Positions 25,086-35,784 of a stretch of DNA of 64,000 bases are shown one piece after another. The notes below the pieces were generated by a model. It was not told the origin of the DNA. It saw only the letters and a program-made list of their open reading frames with translations, and did no database searches. Source of the DNA: Mastacembelus armatus (lineage: Eukaryota > Chordata > Actinopteri > Synbranchiformes > Mastacembelidae). Position numbers and translations under genes: made by a program. The DNA lies in contig NC_046637.1 of the NCBI RefSeq assembly GCF_900324485.2, positions 26,018,669-26,082,668 of the forward strand, in the 5' to 3' direction. How positions within the stretch are numbered: position 1 is the first letter of the stretch; each line of letters opens with the position of its first letter.

Positions 25086-26399
25086 TTGACAGAAACCTGC
25101 TGTTAATGGTGATGTTTATGTAATATTTGATTGATTATATACAATTACATACACAAGTTGGTTTCTTTGCTGTGAAGTTTTGAGAACAACCTCCAGATGA
25201 AGGGAGTCGCCATCATCAATCAGCTGTCAGCACCTCTAATTAGGGAGTTAAATCTTAGTCTATTCTTAGCCTGTGCTCTTTCTTCGCTAAGACTGAACCA
25301 AGCAGCAGACATCTGATCACTTTATGCTCGACTCCAAACATTTAAAAAGCAGCAGACTGACCATGCATGTAATTAGGAATTCAAATGATCTCCATAATTG
25401 AATCTGAATAGTTAATTATTTGATGGAATGTATTAAAAAGTCTGTTTACCCTAAACTGATTTAATTAGCTAATATTTTTCCTTAATTTGAGCTTGAAAAG
25501 TTCATTCAAAGAGTGATACAGCTGAACCATAATGACCCTCAGTACCATCAACCATGAACTATGGTTTATTTTGCTTTTACAACTAAGTTTATCCTTAAAT
25601 ACACACAGGGACTAAGAACAAAAATATATCTACATACAAAGGTGAAGCAGTCAAAGTTACAGTTACCTAAAGGTGCAATATTCACTATTATTTTACAACT
25701 GAACCCATGTCAACCATGTTACTGCTGGAGAAGAACAAGATCATGAAAGAAGAATTACATGTGATGTTCAAGCACTTTTGCTGCAGTTTGAGGATAAAAC
25801 TACCATTTTTTGTTTTACAATGATCCTTTCAGTTATTTAGAATAATGATAATGTTTCTCTCCAGCAGTAACTGGTATTACTGGTCCAGAAAGACTTTGCT
25901 GCTAAACAAAGGAAGAATATGAAGCAAATTTACCTCACAAATTACATTTTTATTTCAGTTATTTCTTTTCCTACATTTATATAGTTGCTAACATGCAAAT
26001 CCTCAGGATCATATTATTTCTATAAATTTCTTGTCAGGCAGTGTTTCTGTTTCTGGGCATTATAGCCCAGTAGAAAAGATATATTCACAAGTTTGCAAAA
26101 TCATGGGCTACATTAATGCATCTAAAAAAAAATTACAAGTCAAGATACAGGACGTCAAGATGTCTTTAACTGAAGGAGGGATTATAAACTATCACAAAAT
26201 ATGTAGTGGTCGCAAGGTGAAACTATAACAGTGACTGTGGACAAAGTTCGTGCCATTATAGGTATTACATGAAGTAGCTTAAACATTGCTTTTTAAGAAA
26301 CGGTCCCTAATAAAATCACTGAGTTATCACTAGTCCATCACAGCACATCATACAACGACATAAATTAAATGTCAGACTAAGAAGCAGGATCGTTTTAGT
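25086..26399. other. intergenic, nab2 / TANK-like convergence
   Basis: AT-rich sequence with no recognised gene or repeat; it may include the 3' UTR of the minus-strand TANK-like gene. Confidence 0.4.
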
Positions 26400-27243
26400 C
26401 TAGGTGATGTGAGTGTGGAGATGTCGTAGGAACTCTCCTCTGGTGGTCGTGTCTCCGGGGAAAACTGCCTGGCAGAACTCACAAACATGAGACTGCAGCA
26501 CCACGTCCGACATCAGCAACCCACCAGACTGGCTCAGGAAGTCACCGACCAGGGTGGGACTGTCCGTCACTGGCATCTGACATATAAAGGTCAACATAAC
26601 ATGGACAACATAAAGGAGGAATGTAAAAAAAACACAAGGACAGATCAGAGAAGCTATGGCCACAGGTGGGACACTTACCCGGACTGTGTGCACAGCCCTG
26701 CTTCTCCCAGGATGATCTGCTTGTCCTGGAGCTCTGGGTTCATGGAAAGTGGCTCCTTGCAACCTTGAGGTGTCCAGGGTTACTAGAGGTGCGACCAGTT
26801 GCTCCAACATCCCATCCTCTTTTCTCTGATGAGTCACATCCACTGAGAGCTTGGCCATGTCTTCTGTGAGGAGATCAGAGTAAGTCCCCACATTTCTGGA
26901 GAGGCGACTGACACCGCACTGTGCTCCGGGGTTTTCTAAAGTGGCTGTTAGTGGTTGAGGCTTCTCGTGGAAATACACAGGGGTTTCTTGGGTACACCGG
27001 ACAGGGCTGGACATCATATCACTCAGCTGTCCATTAGGAACGGTGCCACCTGCAGAAAGAATTTTACATGTGTATTGATTGAATCATGACAGAAATCCAT
27101 TTATGAGCATTAGAATTAGGCTTATGTGGACCTTGTTGTTTCTGCAGGGCTGTCGTGAGTTGATGCAACAGAGCTGCCTGTCTCAGGCAAAGTGACCTCA
27201 GGCGTAGAAACTGCTGGTACAATTCAATGTATGCTTCCTCCAT
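26400..27243 (-). CDS. short TANK-like adaptor, TRAF/TBK1 pathway
   Basis: Coding exons: 27243-27132, 27049-26679, 26576-26400, with GT-AG junctions; 660 nt, 219 aa. The N-terminus (MEEAYIELYQQFLRLRSLCL) is a likely short coiled coil. The C-terminus holds a zinc finger, residues about 193-214, with VCEFCQAVFP followed by RGEFLRHLHTH. That is a close match to the C-terminal finger of mammalian TANK, as I recall it. PVRCTQET at residues 53-60 resembles the TANK TRAF-binding segment PIQCTDKT, but with Arg where TANK has Gln. The protein is about half the length of TANK (about 425 aa). TANK links TRAF2/3 to TBK1/IKKe and restrains NF-kB; a similar role here is inferred. The start is the first ATG after an acceptor at 27261; an upstream coding exon cannot be excluded. 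The symbol is left empty because this may be a paralog. Confidence 0.8.
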
Positions 27244-27699
27244 CTCACCAGCTCTGGGATCTACAGATAGTAACACCACAGAGGAAATCACACTGAGCTA
27301 CACAGTGCATTTAAAAAAAAAAAACAAAACATGGGTGACAAAATGAGGAACCTACATAAGCTTTACATGTCAGATAGAAGAGCAAGAAAATACTAAATGT
27401 TAACTACATAGCATGACTACCTGTTTAACTGTCCCTGCCAACCAAACAGATCAATAGATGAAATGCATCTGTGTGGCTGACCAGCTACTGAACAGTTTCT
27501 AGGAGGACGCTCTGGTTTCTATTCCTTTGTATCTGAATGAAATATACGTTGATTTAAATGCAGAAGTTGAGATTTTGGAAATAAATTAAAAAAACTCTCT
27601 GCAAAATTCTCATTTTCTCCTTAGTTTAGAGCAAAAACAGAAGGGGAAAATACAGTATGTGGAAAAGCCCGAAGAACACTGACCTACTTACTCGTAAGC

Positions 27700-27930
27700 T
27701 TGTCTGCATGCTCCTCTCCAAGAATTCAGGACTGCTTGTGTTTCCTTAGAAAAACTCCCTTATATTGAGCCTCCTCCATCTCAAACAGGCATTCCTGTTA
27801 TTTTAAATGAATCAGACTCTGTCTCAGTGTTTAAATCCAGACTAAAGACCCATTTACTGAGCACAGCCTACAGCTAATTTGCAACCGTGAAATCCTTTCT
27901 TGTGATGTGGCTTTATCTGCCGCACTAATG
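27700..27930 (+). mobile_element. LINE ORF2 C-terminal fragment
   Basis: It lies in the first intron of the TANK-like gene, on the opposite strand. Conceptual reading gives LNESDSVSVFKSRLKTHLL at about 27810-27865, a typical end of L2/Rex1-like LINE reverse-transcriptase proteins (FKSRLKTHLF). The flanking sequence has decayed. No 5' part is visible. Confidence 0.5.
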
Positions 27931-28024
27931 CAAGACTTTCTTGCCTGGTGGGGTAAAGGAATTTATGCTGCAATACCATATGCTCTGTTGTGAACTGCTT
28001 AACATAAGGAAGTAGCTCTTGAAA

Positions 28025-28410
28025 ACAGGGAAGTGAAACTCCTAAGTTATAAAAAGGAACCTTACAGTCACTCAGTTCAGCTGTTACACAATAGTCTACA
28101 GAGTATTTTTTAGCATGGACTCAAAGCAGGAATGATCCAGGTTCTATTTTTAATGGAAAAGAACATAAGCACAGCCTTTGCTTCAGCTGATAACAGTTGT
28201 TTGGTTGGCTCTGATTACCGGTTTGGTGCATCTTACAGAGACAAAGATCATCGCCAGGGAGGGAAACAATTTTGAGAGGTCGAATAACAAATTCAAACGG
28301 TTCCTGATTCTTAGTCTGATGTACAATTTATGGATTCGAAAAACTGCACACACAGTCCCTCTTTGTTTTACATGGTTTAATGCTGAGAGTTTTGGAAAGT
28401 GGCCATAAAT
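28025..28410 (+). promoter_or_regulatory. promoter-like block followed by a signal-peptide-like frame
   Basis: GGAAGTGAAA at 28029-28038 is a perfect Ets-IRF composite motif. TATAAAAA follows at 28048-28055, with CTCAGTTC-type sequence about 25 nt further on. From about 28180 an open frame runs 76 codons and begins hydrophobic (LQLITVVWLALITGLVHL), like a secretion signal, but it has no ATG in frame at its start. No homolog is recognised. It may be a remnant of a leukocyte-type gene or pure chance. Confidence 0.25.
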
Positions 28411-29087
28411 TGATCAAAGTAAGAACTGGCAGAGGGAAGTTATTTCTCATTTGCATGTTACTTCAAAGTTACTGCATTTTTTCTAAGGAATTTTATTCTG
28501 AACAGGCAATGTGATACTGGGGATTCAGTGCAGCTGCACCTCAACATTATCATACCTCCTATTTCAAAAGAGTCCAATAAATAAGTTATCTAAGAAATGA
28601 AGCCTGGTGGAAAAGTACTATACTTAAGAAAAGGCAGAAGTTATGTAAAAATTTGGAAAGTATTTAGAAGCTTCATTTATTTACATTTATTTTATTTATT
28701 TATTTATCACAGTGTCTGGTGAACAGCAGGCTCTGTTGACCACCTTATACTTTTCCACTTCCAGCAGCAGCTGTTTTAATTTCTCACACACAGACATTTT
28801 CATTATCTCCTGACTCCAATTTTTTTTTCGTTTCCTTCCTTTTTTCCAACTTTCTGTTAATTTTCTTTTTTCCTTTATGTAAAATCCTACATTTATCTTT
28901 AGCTTCTACCCGACCTGAGTCACAGTTTTGTCATTTGCTTTGTGAACTAAGTTGCATTTTAACTTAAAAAACGCGGAACTCATCTGACAGGTGTTGACTC
29001 ACTCAACTTCGTTTTCTGCTTCTTTTCCAGCTGTGAGACGACGGTCACGTGAGAATTTGAATCACACACAAAATAAAGTTTACTCAC

Positions 29088-29160
29088 ATGAAACAACACG
29101 ACAAGCCTCCTGCAGACTAGAACTGATTCTGGACCTGGACCGGGCTGGGTGACGTCACAA
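29088..29160 (-). promoter_or_regulatory. putative promoter and exon 1 of the TANK-like gene
   Basis: On the minus strand a donor (TTTCAT|GTGAGT, exon edge at 29088) pairs in principle with the acceptor at 27261. A perfect CRE, TGACGTCA, lies at 29150-29157 at the presumed start. CpGs are locally raised (29100-29170). The exon carries no ATG, which fits a non-coding exon 1. Confidence 0.45.
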
Positions 29161-29569
29161 CCGCAACCTAAAAACACCTGCGTCAAATCCAGGTAACGCT
29201 GCCAAAATAATACTTCCTGTTTAGGGAGGCTGACTTCAAAATAAAAGGGACAACATTGGTGGAGGTGAAGAAGTCTGTTAAGTGAGACCATTAGACTGAA
29301 AACGGGTCCCATGATAATGTAATACTGGGCTAACATCTAATGTTATAGGCTAGCTAAATGAATCACTAAAATAAACCATATGTGTCATATCACCTACTAT
29401 TTTTAATTATTATTTTATTATTCTGACAGTAAACATGGGCCTACTGACGTTGTAAGTCCACCTCCATCAAAACAGAGAAAAGGAGAAAGTCTATTAAATA
29501 ATTTGTATTGTGCATTTTATTTCATTTTATTTTATTTTTTACATTTCTGTGTTTTTTGGTCATCCTTCC

Positions 29570-29665
29570 AGCCATCCATTATCTAACTTCTAACCTTTAC
29601 CCTTTAGGGTCACCGGCCTGTTGGAGCTAATCCCAGCCAACATGGACAGATCACCGGTCTCTCAC
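29570..29665 (-). mobile_element. LINE/SINE 3' tail fragment, reverse copy
   Basis: CCATCCATTATCTAACTTCT, then TTTAGGGTCACCGG and GGAGCTAATCCCAGC are the reverse complement of the usual GGATAGGCTCCAGC ... (GATGG) tail found at 19255 and 52005. It is diverged and truncated. Confidence 0.55.
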
Positions 29666-29669
29666 AGTA

Positions 29670-30555
29670 AATTTCGCTTCCTCTCATGAAGGTCAAAAAG
29701 ATTTCTGCAGTCTAACAGGAACACTGTCATTCATTTGTTTGTTTTTTTGTTTGTCTGTTTGTTGTTTTTGTGTGAGACTCAATAGTCTTAAATTTCTTGA
29801 ATCACAACTAGGCCTACTGAAATCTGCCTGTGAAATATCTATCCTGGAATATAAACTCCCCACATGCACATAAAAATGACATAACCTCAGTGTCTTCAGT
29901 GCTAGCTGCAGCCTGCTTCTATTGAGCACTACACTAATTTGACCACTACAAAGTCAAACTTACCAAAATGACACAACAAATTAAAGATGTTTAAACATGT
30001 TCTGCAGTGACAAGAGAGTAATGATCCCCATTTCCCTCAGGAGCTGTATCATGCTGAAAGCAACATTTTAAACCTGTCTGAAGACCTGTTACCTCTTTAA
30101 CTTAATATAATTGGATTTTATTAGATTTTTAAGACACGTCTGCCTTAAAGTGAACATTAGTTGGCACAATGTCAGACATAGAGAAATATGCATAATACTG
30201 CAAGAGTACACAGGTCTGTTATTAATTACTGTACAGGCAGGTGTGGGCTCACATTTCAGTAATAATTAGGATGTTTTACACAGGAATCTCCAGTGCATCA
30301 GTGCACAGTGCATTTAAACCGCTCTTCATGAATGAGCCATGGCCAAACATTCCAGCTTTATTTGAGCAAAGCAATATCTTAGTGCTCTTTTTAGGCGAGT
30401 TTTGTATTTTGCTTTTGAACCAGCATTGATTGAGTTTGTTGGCCACTTGGGGGCAGAAGCTGTAAACAGCTGACATGTTATCACCTTATAAAACTGATGT
30501 GACCGCTGTTTTTCAGTCCACTTGACTTTGCAGCTACATTAGCAATTGTGCCACA
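29670..30555. other. intergenic, nothing recognised
   Basis: AT-rich sequence upstream of the TANK-like gene. No gene, splice-flanked exon or recognised repeat. Confidence 0.4.
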
Positions 30556-30559
30556 CTGT

Positions 30560-30870
30560 TGTGTATTTAGGTAGAGCATTGCTTTAGGCTAAATACTAAC
30601 ATGTTACTATCTAACTTCACATGCAAAAGCAGGTATAATGTGTATCATGTTCACAGTACATCAGAGGCTGATGGCAATGCAAATGGTTTTGCAGGTATTT
30701 GGTCAAAGTTATTAGAGTCCACCTGAAGGGGACATTAGATATGGTTTATGGTGGAAATCATACTGGATACTGGAGAGAAAACCATGGAATGACCAAAGGT
30801 GGTAGGATTCATCCTCTGGGTAACATGAATGCCTGTGCAACCCACTAAGAATTTATTTTGGTCTATACCA
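30560..30870 (-). repeat. 'TAGCATG' teleost interspersed repeat, copy 2
   Basis: A reverse-orientation copy. Landmarks: GGCTAAATACTAACATG, GCAGGTATAATGT, CTGATGGCAATG, GCAGGTATTTGGTCA, and GTAGGATTCATCCTCTGGGT followed by ATGAATGCC. Diverged. The sequence 30870-32150 that follows holds nothing I recognise. Confidence 0.55.
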
Positions 30871-32307
30871 CAGTGCTGGAATGGCAGTGCAACATATGAC
30901 ACTTAACAAATAACCATTTTTGGTGCAATCAATTTGGTGCACCTGGTGAAATCTGAAAGATCATCAGCATTTGACCGCTGTTTAATCTCTCACACTAGTC
31001 AATTAATCAGAAGGGGACAGGTGTGTTGAGCTGGTGCCACTGTGAACGGAGCTCACTATGGAAGTGTTTAGTCATGTGGCTGATACTGATTTAAAAATAG
31101 ACCCATGTTAAGGCATCAGGGTCTTGTGGGTGCCAGCGTACCTTCCATGCCATCCATCCACTTTGGAGAAGCATCAATTTTTGCCCTTAGTGTCAACTCC
31201 TGAGTTCACGGCCAGCACCTTGTGATATTAGACCGATGATAGCCTCCTCTACTTCAGACTTGGTTATGCAACCTGTGAGTGTGGCGGCTGGGCAGCCTAC
31301 ATGTCTGATACTGGGAGAGTCATATCTCTGTAATGCTACTTCTCTTCCAAGAGGAAATATTTTTGTCGTTGGCATATTTTATTGGAGGTCATTTTTTTTG
31401 GTTGTGTAATTAAAATAGTTAAGCATTTTAATAACTCTGAATGAAAACACTGCTCAAAGTCAGCCCCCATAAACTACAAGTTCTTCTTTTACATTTGTGT
31501 TTTGTACAAATCAAAGTAACTAAATATTGTATGTTAAAAAACAAGATGTGCTGTGTTTTTTTTTAAATGTTGGAAAGAGTCAGGCCAGTTGTTTCCTCTT
31601 GTTTACAGACTATTGTGTTAAGTTCATCTAACCAGCTGCTGGTTCTAGTTTCATGTTTAGCACAGAGACTTGAAAGAAGTGTCAGTCTTTTATGATCCTC
31701 CTCTTGTCTAAAACTCCAACCAATGTATTTCCCAAAATAGTAATACAGATATCACCTTCACTACTTCGCGCCTGGTAAAGTAGCTACAAGTCAAGGTAAA
31801 AACATTTTTTAAACACTTAATCAGACACAGAAACGAGACTATGGCAAACAAATTATACACAAACATGAGTTTTCTAACTGAAATAAGTTGACACCAGACT
31901 GGATAATGATGAATTTAGCCTGAGCAAAAGTAAAGAAGCCTCAGACTCCATGTTTGTGATGTGTGCACGTCTGTATGTTAATTACTATTTTTAACATCTC
32001 CTTGTGCTTCCAAGGACATGTGTGATATGTTATCACTTCCAAAGCTCCGAATGTGATGTGAGTGTTCGCAGTAACCAATACAATACACACTTTACATGTT
32101 AAAGATGCATCGTCTTCAAGTTAATTGAAGCAGTTATTTTTATGAACATTGTACTTTATATCACCCACCTCCAGTGGTAACCACCACCATGCATTTGCTC
32201 TGACCTTGAACACAAACACACATACACACACACCACGCCCTGTTCACCAGGACCATTCCTCCACCCCCGTCCCTTCGCTCTTGATCCCAGTGTTGGGGCT
32301 TTCTGAA

Positions 32308-32308
<1 letters not shown>

Positions 32309-32340
<32 letters not shown>

Positions 32341-32376
32341 TGTGTGTGTGTGTGCGCGTGTGTGTCTGTGTTTGTG
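32309..32376. repeat. (GT)n microsatellite
   Basis: Fifteen uninterrupted GT units, then interrupted GT/GC units. It produces spurious His/Thr-rich and Cys/Val-rich open frames on both strands. Confidence 0.95.
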
Positions 32377-32379
32377 GGC

Positions 32380-33570
32380 TTTGCTGTGAATAACTCCCAG
32401 GCACACAGCCAAGATCTGTCATTTGCCAGTGCAACACTATCCCTCCTGTCAATCTTGTTTTATAATTGTAACATTCTCATATCCTCCAAGAGAAGCAGAG
32501 ACAAGTTTCCAACACAGTGAGACACAGAAAACAGGAACAGAACACACATATATTCTTCTCATCTTATTAATAAGGTTTTTTAAAAATACAGGTTGTTCAT
32601 CATTGCAAATGTGACGTCATCAAACATGCTCTCATTAAAACTAATGTAGGTGCATTGTTTATACTTAATGGCTAATATGCAAAATGTGAAGCTTTTCTTT
32701 ATTGGATAATTAAACTACTTTAAGCAAAACATTACCATTATAATATTAAGTCTTTCCTTAAAGATGAGGTTAAAAACAAAGACTGCATACTTTAAGTACT
32801 TTAAGCTTTAAGTGTATTAGCTTTGAAATATGACAACGGTGCAAAATATAAATGAATGCCCAAGAACACAACAGCAACTGCCGTCAAAGGTCCACAGAGC
32901 AAACAGGTTTTCACCATCTCTCCTTCTCGGACACTTCAGAATGATAATTCAGCAGGCTCACTGGTCACTTATGAATTTAATCCTGCAGGGACCAAGAGCT
33001 TAAGACGGTGATGGGGGGAAGGGACAGTTATCACAGAGATGGCATGAACACTGACGTCTGCCAACTCATTTATCACAGGACCCTTGGTGAGAGAGCCCAG
33101 ATCCAATTACAGAGGTTCCTATGGGCTTAACAATGGCCTGCTTTAAATACACTCACAGAGGGGTTTCCGCAATCAACAACACACCCACACACACATTAAT
33201 ACTGTTGCATAAATATACAGCACATGTTGAATTGAATGTGCAACTGGATGATGATTTCTACCTCAGACACCTTCATTTTGATCTATTTCTCTTGCATAGT
33301 GAGGGATTTTGCTGTCTTTGCAGAGCTGGTATAGAAAACAAATATGAACATCTACAAAAGAACATGTGCACCTGTGTGTTCATAACAACATAGAGAAACA
33401 GAAGAGAGATCAGAGGAGTAAGAAACACAGAAACCCTCACAGAGCACTAAACAGCTTCACAAAGTTATTTACAGCTCAATCTATCAATAAACGACACAAC
33501 AGGTGCAGCATCCTCACAAACAAACCTATTAGCTTTCCTCCCGCTGGAACAATATCCTCACCAGCAATCA
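32380..33570. other. intergenic, nothing recognised
   Basis: AT-rich sequence between two microsatellites, without gene-like frames or recognised repeats. Confidence 0.4.
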
Positions 33571-33620
33571 GCTGCACACACACACACACTCACACACACA
33601 CACACACACACGCAAACACA
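33571..33620. repeat. (CA)n microsatellite
   Basis: CA repeat with a single CT interruption. Confidence 0.95.
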
Positions 33621-33954
33621 CTTTGTGACATGTTGACACACCAATATGCAAAGTTTTCATGTTATACATAACTGCTGAATTTGTGAAATTTTAATTTTAA
33701 TTATTTGAATGTGTGTGTTTATTTTGTTGTAAATTATGTTTAGGAAGCACTTTCGGATCTTAGCAATTATAAACACTAATATGAGGTAAAATAACTGAAG
33801 GTCCAACACTTAAATTTTAACTTGACTAAAATAGAGTAGCCTTAACAACACAACACACTTAAAGTATCAAAAGTACAAGTGCTCGTATTGCAGAATAAAA
33901 TCCCCTGAGTGTGAATATCATTATACAGTGTAATATTTTACTAGATTATTTTTA

Positions 33955-34530
33955 GCTAGCAGCATGGCTCTATGGATGGCAATGCCAGTCAGTTTACCAC
34001 TTTGGGTCCAGCTTAAATATCTTGACACCTATTAGATGGTCTGAGATGAAAACAAATTATTTTTGAGATGAAAATTAGGGTGAAAACCATTTGTGGTCCC
34101 ATGAGAATGACTGCCACAGCCTTTGGTGAACACTTAACTTTTTCTCCAGCCATGTTAAGGTTTACACCTGTGGTTTTACTGTAAATGAAATCTCTTGGCA
34201 TATAAGGCCCCTCTCAGGAGCCCCTAACTTTTGAAATTTCACTTATCCTACTTTGGTTTCTGACAGAATACCAGCAAAACTAATGACATTCCTGTCTGCT
34301 TCTGCTGGCATTAGTGCTGAGTGCTACTTAGCAGATAGCATGCAAACACACTAATCTAAGATGGTAAAGGCTGTAAACATTATCCCCATGAAATATCAGC
34401 ATGTTAGCATTGTCATTGTGAGCTTGTTAACATTCTGCATTTAGCGGTTAGTTCAAAGCACCTCGTAGTGCAAAGTTACGTTAACGATAGCTGTGCATCG
34501 AATTCAGGGAACATATTCAACTAAAGCACC
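33955..34530 (+). repeat. 'TAGCATG' teleost interspersed repeat, copy 3 (longest)
   Basis: This is the most complete copy in the window. Landmarks in order: GCTAGCAGCATGGCTCTATG, CCACTTTGGGTCCAGC, CTATTAGATGG, AACTTTTTCTCCAGCC, GTGGTTTTACTG, ATACCAGCAAAACTAATGAC, AGCATGTTAGCATTGTCATT, GTGAGCTTGTTAACATTCTG and GTTCAAAGCACC. No open frame. Its length suggests a non-autonomous element; terminal repeats were not identified. Confidence 0.6.
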
Positions 34531-34534
34531 TCGA

Positions 34535-35425
34535 CATTGTATTTACAATGAGCAGTGTACATGAGTAAATGAACTTTAACATGGAGCGCTGCACATTTGT
34601 GCAGTAAATCACAATGACAAGCGACCCACATACTACTGGTCAGAACATGGTGTGCAGGCTGTACCACTTTAGTTGCCTGAATGCTAAATGTTGCATTTTA
34701 GGGCACAGGTCAAATGTTAAGGGGCCAGTGGCAGCTCTAGATAGTACCTTAAATATACTGACAAGGGATGTATTTTAGGTTTGGGCAGTGTGAAGGGGCA
34801 ACATGTCTGACCTGTCAAGGATACGTACATGACCATAAAGAATAAAGTCACACTGAAAGCCAAAGGGCTTAACATTCTACACAGTTCTGCAGCCAAGTAA
34901 GAAAATGCTTGTAGGTAACTCTTTGAGCCTTTGCATTTATCTAACTCAGGCTTTTGAAACTGCATTTGTCTGCTGCTCCCATTACAACTGCCTTGCCATT
35001 TTAATGAACACCTCACTGCAAGCTAGCTTTTTTCCACTCTGTCAGCCAACACCAAAATCCAGATGACCAGTACCCGGTGTACAGTAGGATCCGGTGTCGA
35101 GCAGATGAATGCAGTCATTGCTGCAGTCTGCTGTGGCTGACACTGGGCTGGTGTCATCTTCCTCTGGTTAAGGATGTTGCCAATGTTAACACCGTGAGTG
35201 ATCAAACAACACAGACTTAGTGAAAAGGAGATGAAGGTCTACTTTGGTCACTTCTTATCACACCATTAGTATGTAACAACTTGCAGCACAGTAGGTCCCC
35301 TGTTAAATAAAGATACGTTTGTTTCTTCTCCTGTACCGACTCACTGTACCACTCTGGTGAGATCGTCATTCTCTTATACGACCAAACCAACAATGAATTC
35401 ATGCTCTTAACAACTTTTGCACCCA
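34535..35425. other. intergenic, nothing recognised
   Basis: Low-complexity to average AT-rich sequence. Short open frames only, with no family resemblance. Confidence 0.4.
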
Positions 35426-35429
35426 AACA

Positions 35430-35780
35430 CTGATATAATCTAGACCTATTCTGTATTTAGGGTCAGTTGTATATGCTATATATATGCTGACAACAGCGTG
35501 TCTGCATACAGTGGTCACACTAACACTAACTACACAATCATGTTAATATCTTAGTTCAAAGTCTCTGCATGTTAACATTAATCATGGGAATGTCATTAGT
35601 TTATCAGGTATTTGGCCATAAAAGGTAAAAGTGTTGAACAAATAAGGAAATCGATGAGGTGATAGTGCTATAGTTTATAAAATTCACTCTCAGGGGAAAT
35701 ACACAAACTAAATTTCCATTCAAGAGTTGTTGAGATGTTTCACTGAAGAACACAAATGTTAACCTCATGTGACAACAGAG
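35430..35780 (-). repeat. 'TAGCATG' teleost interspersed repeat, copy 4
   Basis: A reverse-orientation copy. Landmarks: GTTCAAAGTCTCTGCATG, GGGAATGTCATTAGTTTATC, AGGTATTTGGCCATAAA, GTTGAACAAATAA, GAGTTGTTGAGATGTTTCAC and AAATGTTAACCTCATG. Diverged. Confidence 0.6.
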
Positions 35781-35784
35781 GAAA

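Noticed and set aside
28980-29336. 118-codon minus-strand frame upstream of the TANK-like gene
   Set aside because: It spans the putative promoter, CRE and non-coding exon. The translation shows no family resemblance.
31193-31375. 60-codon minus-strand frame near a repeat
   Set aside because: I considered it as an element-derived fragment, but no motif supports any family, and it is short.
32149-32520. His/Thr-rich and Cys/Val-rich frames on both strands
   Set aside because: They are readings of the (GT)n microsatellite at 32309-32376. Similar frames at 33366-33671 and 41231-41560 come from the microsatellites there.
33571-33620. Possible CRISPR-like or tandem array
   Set aside because: It is a simple CA microsatellite. 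No regularly spaced repeats with unique spacers occur anywhere in the window.
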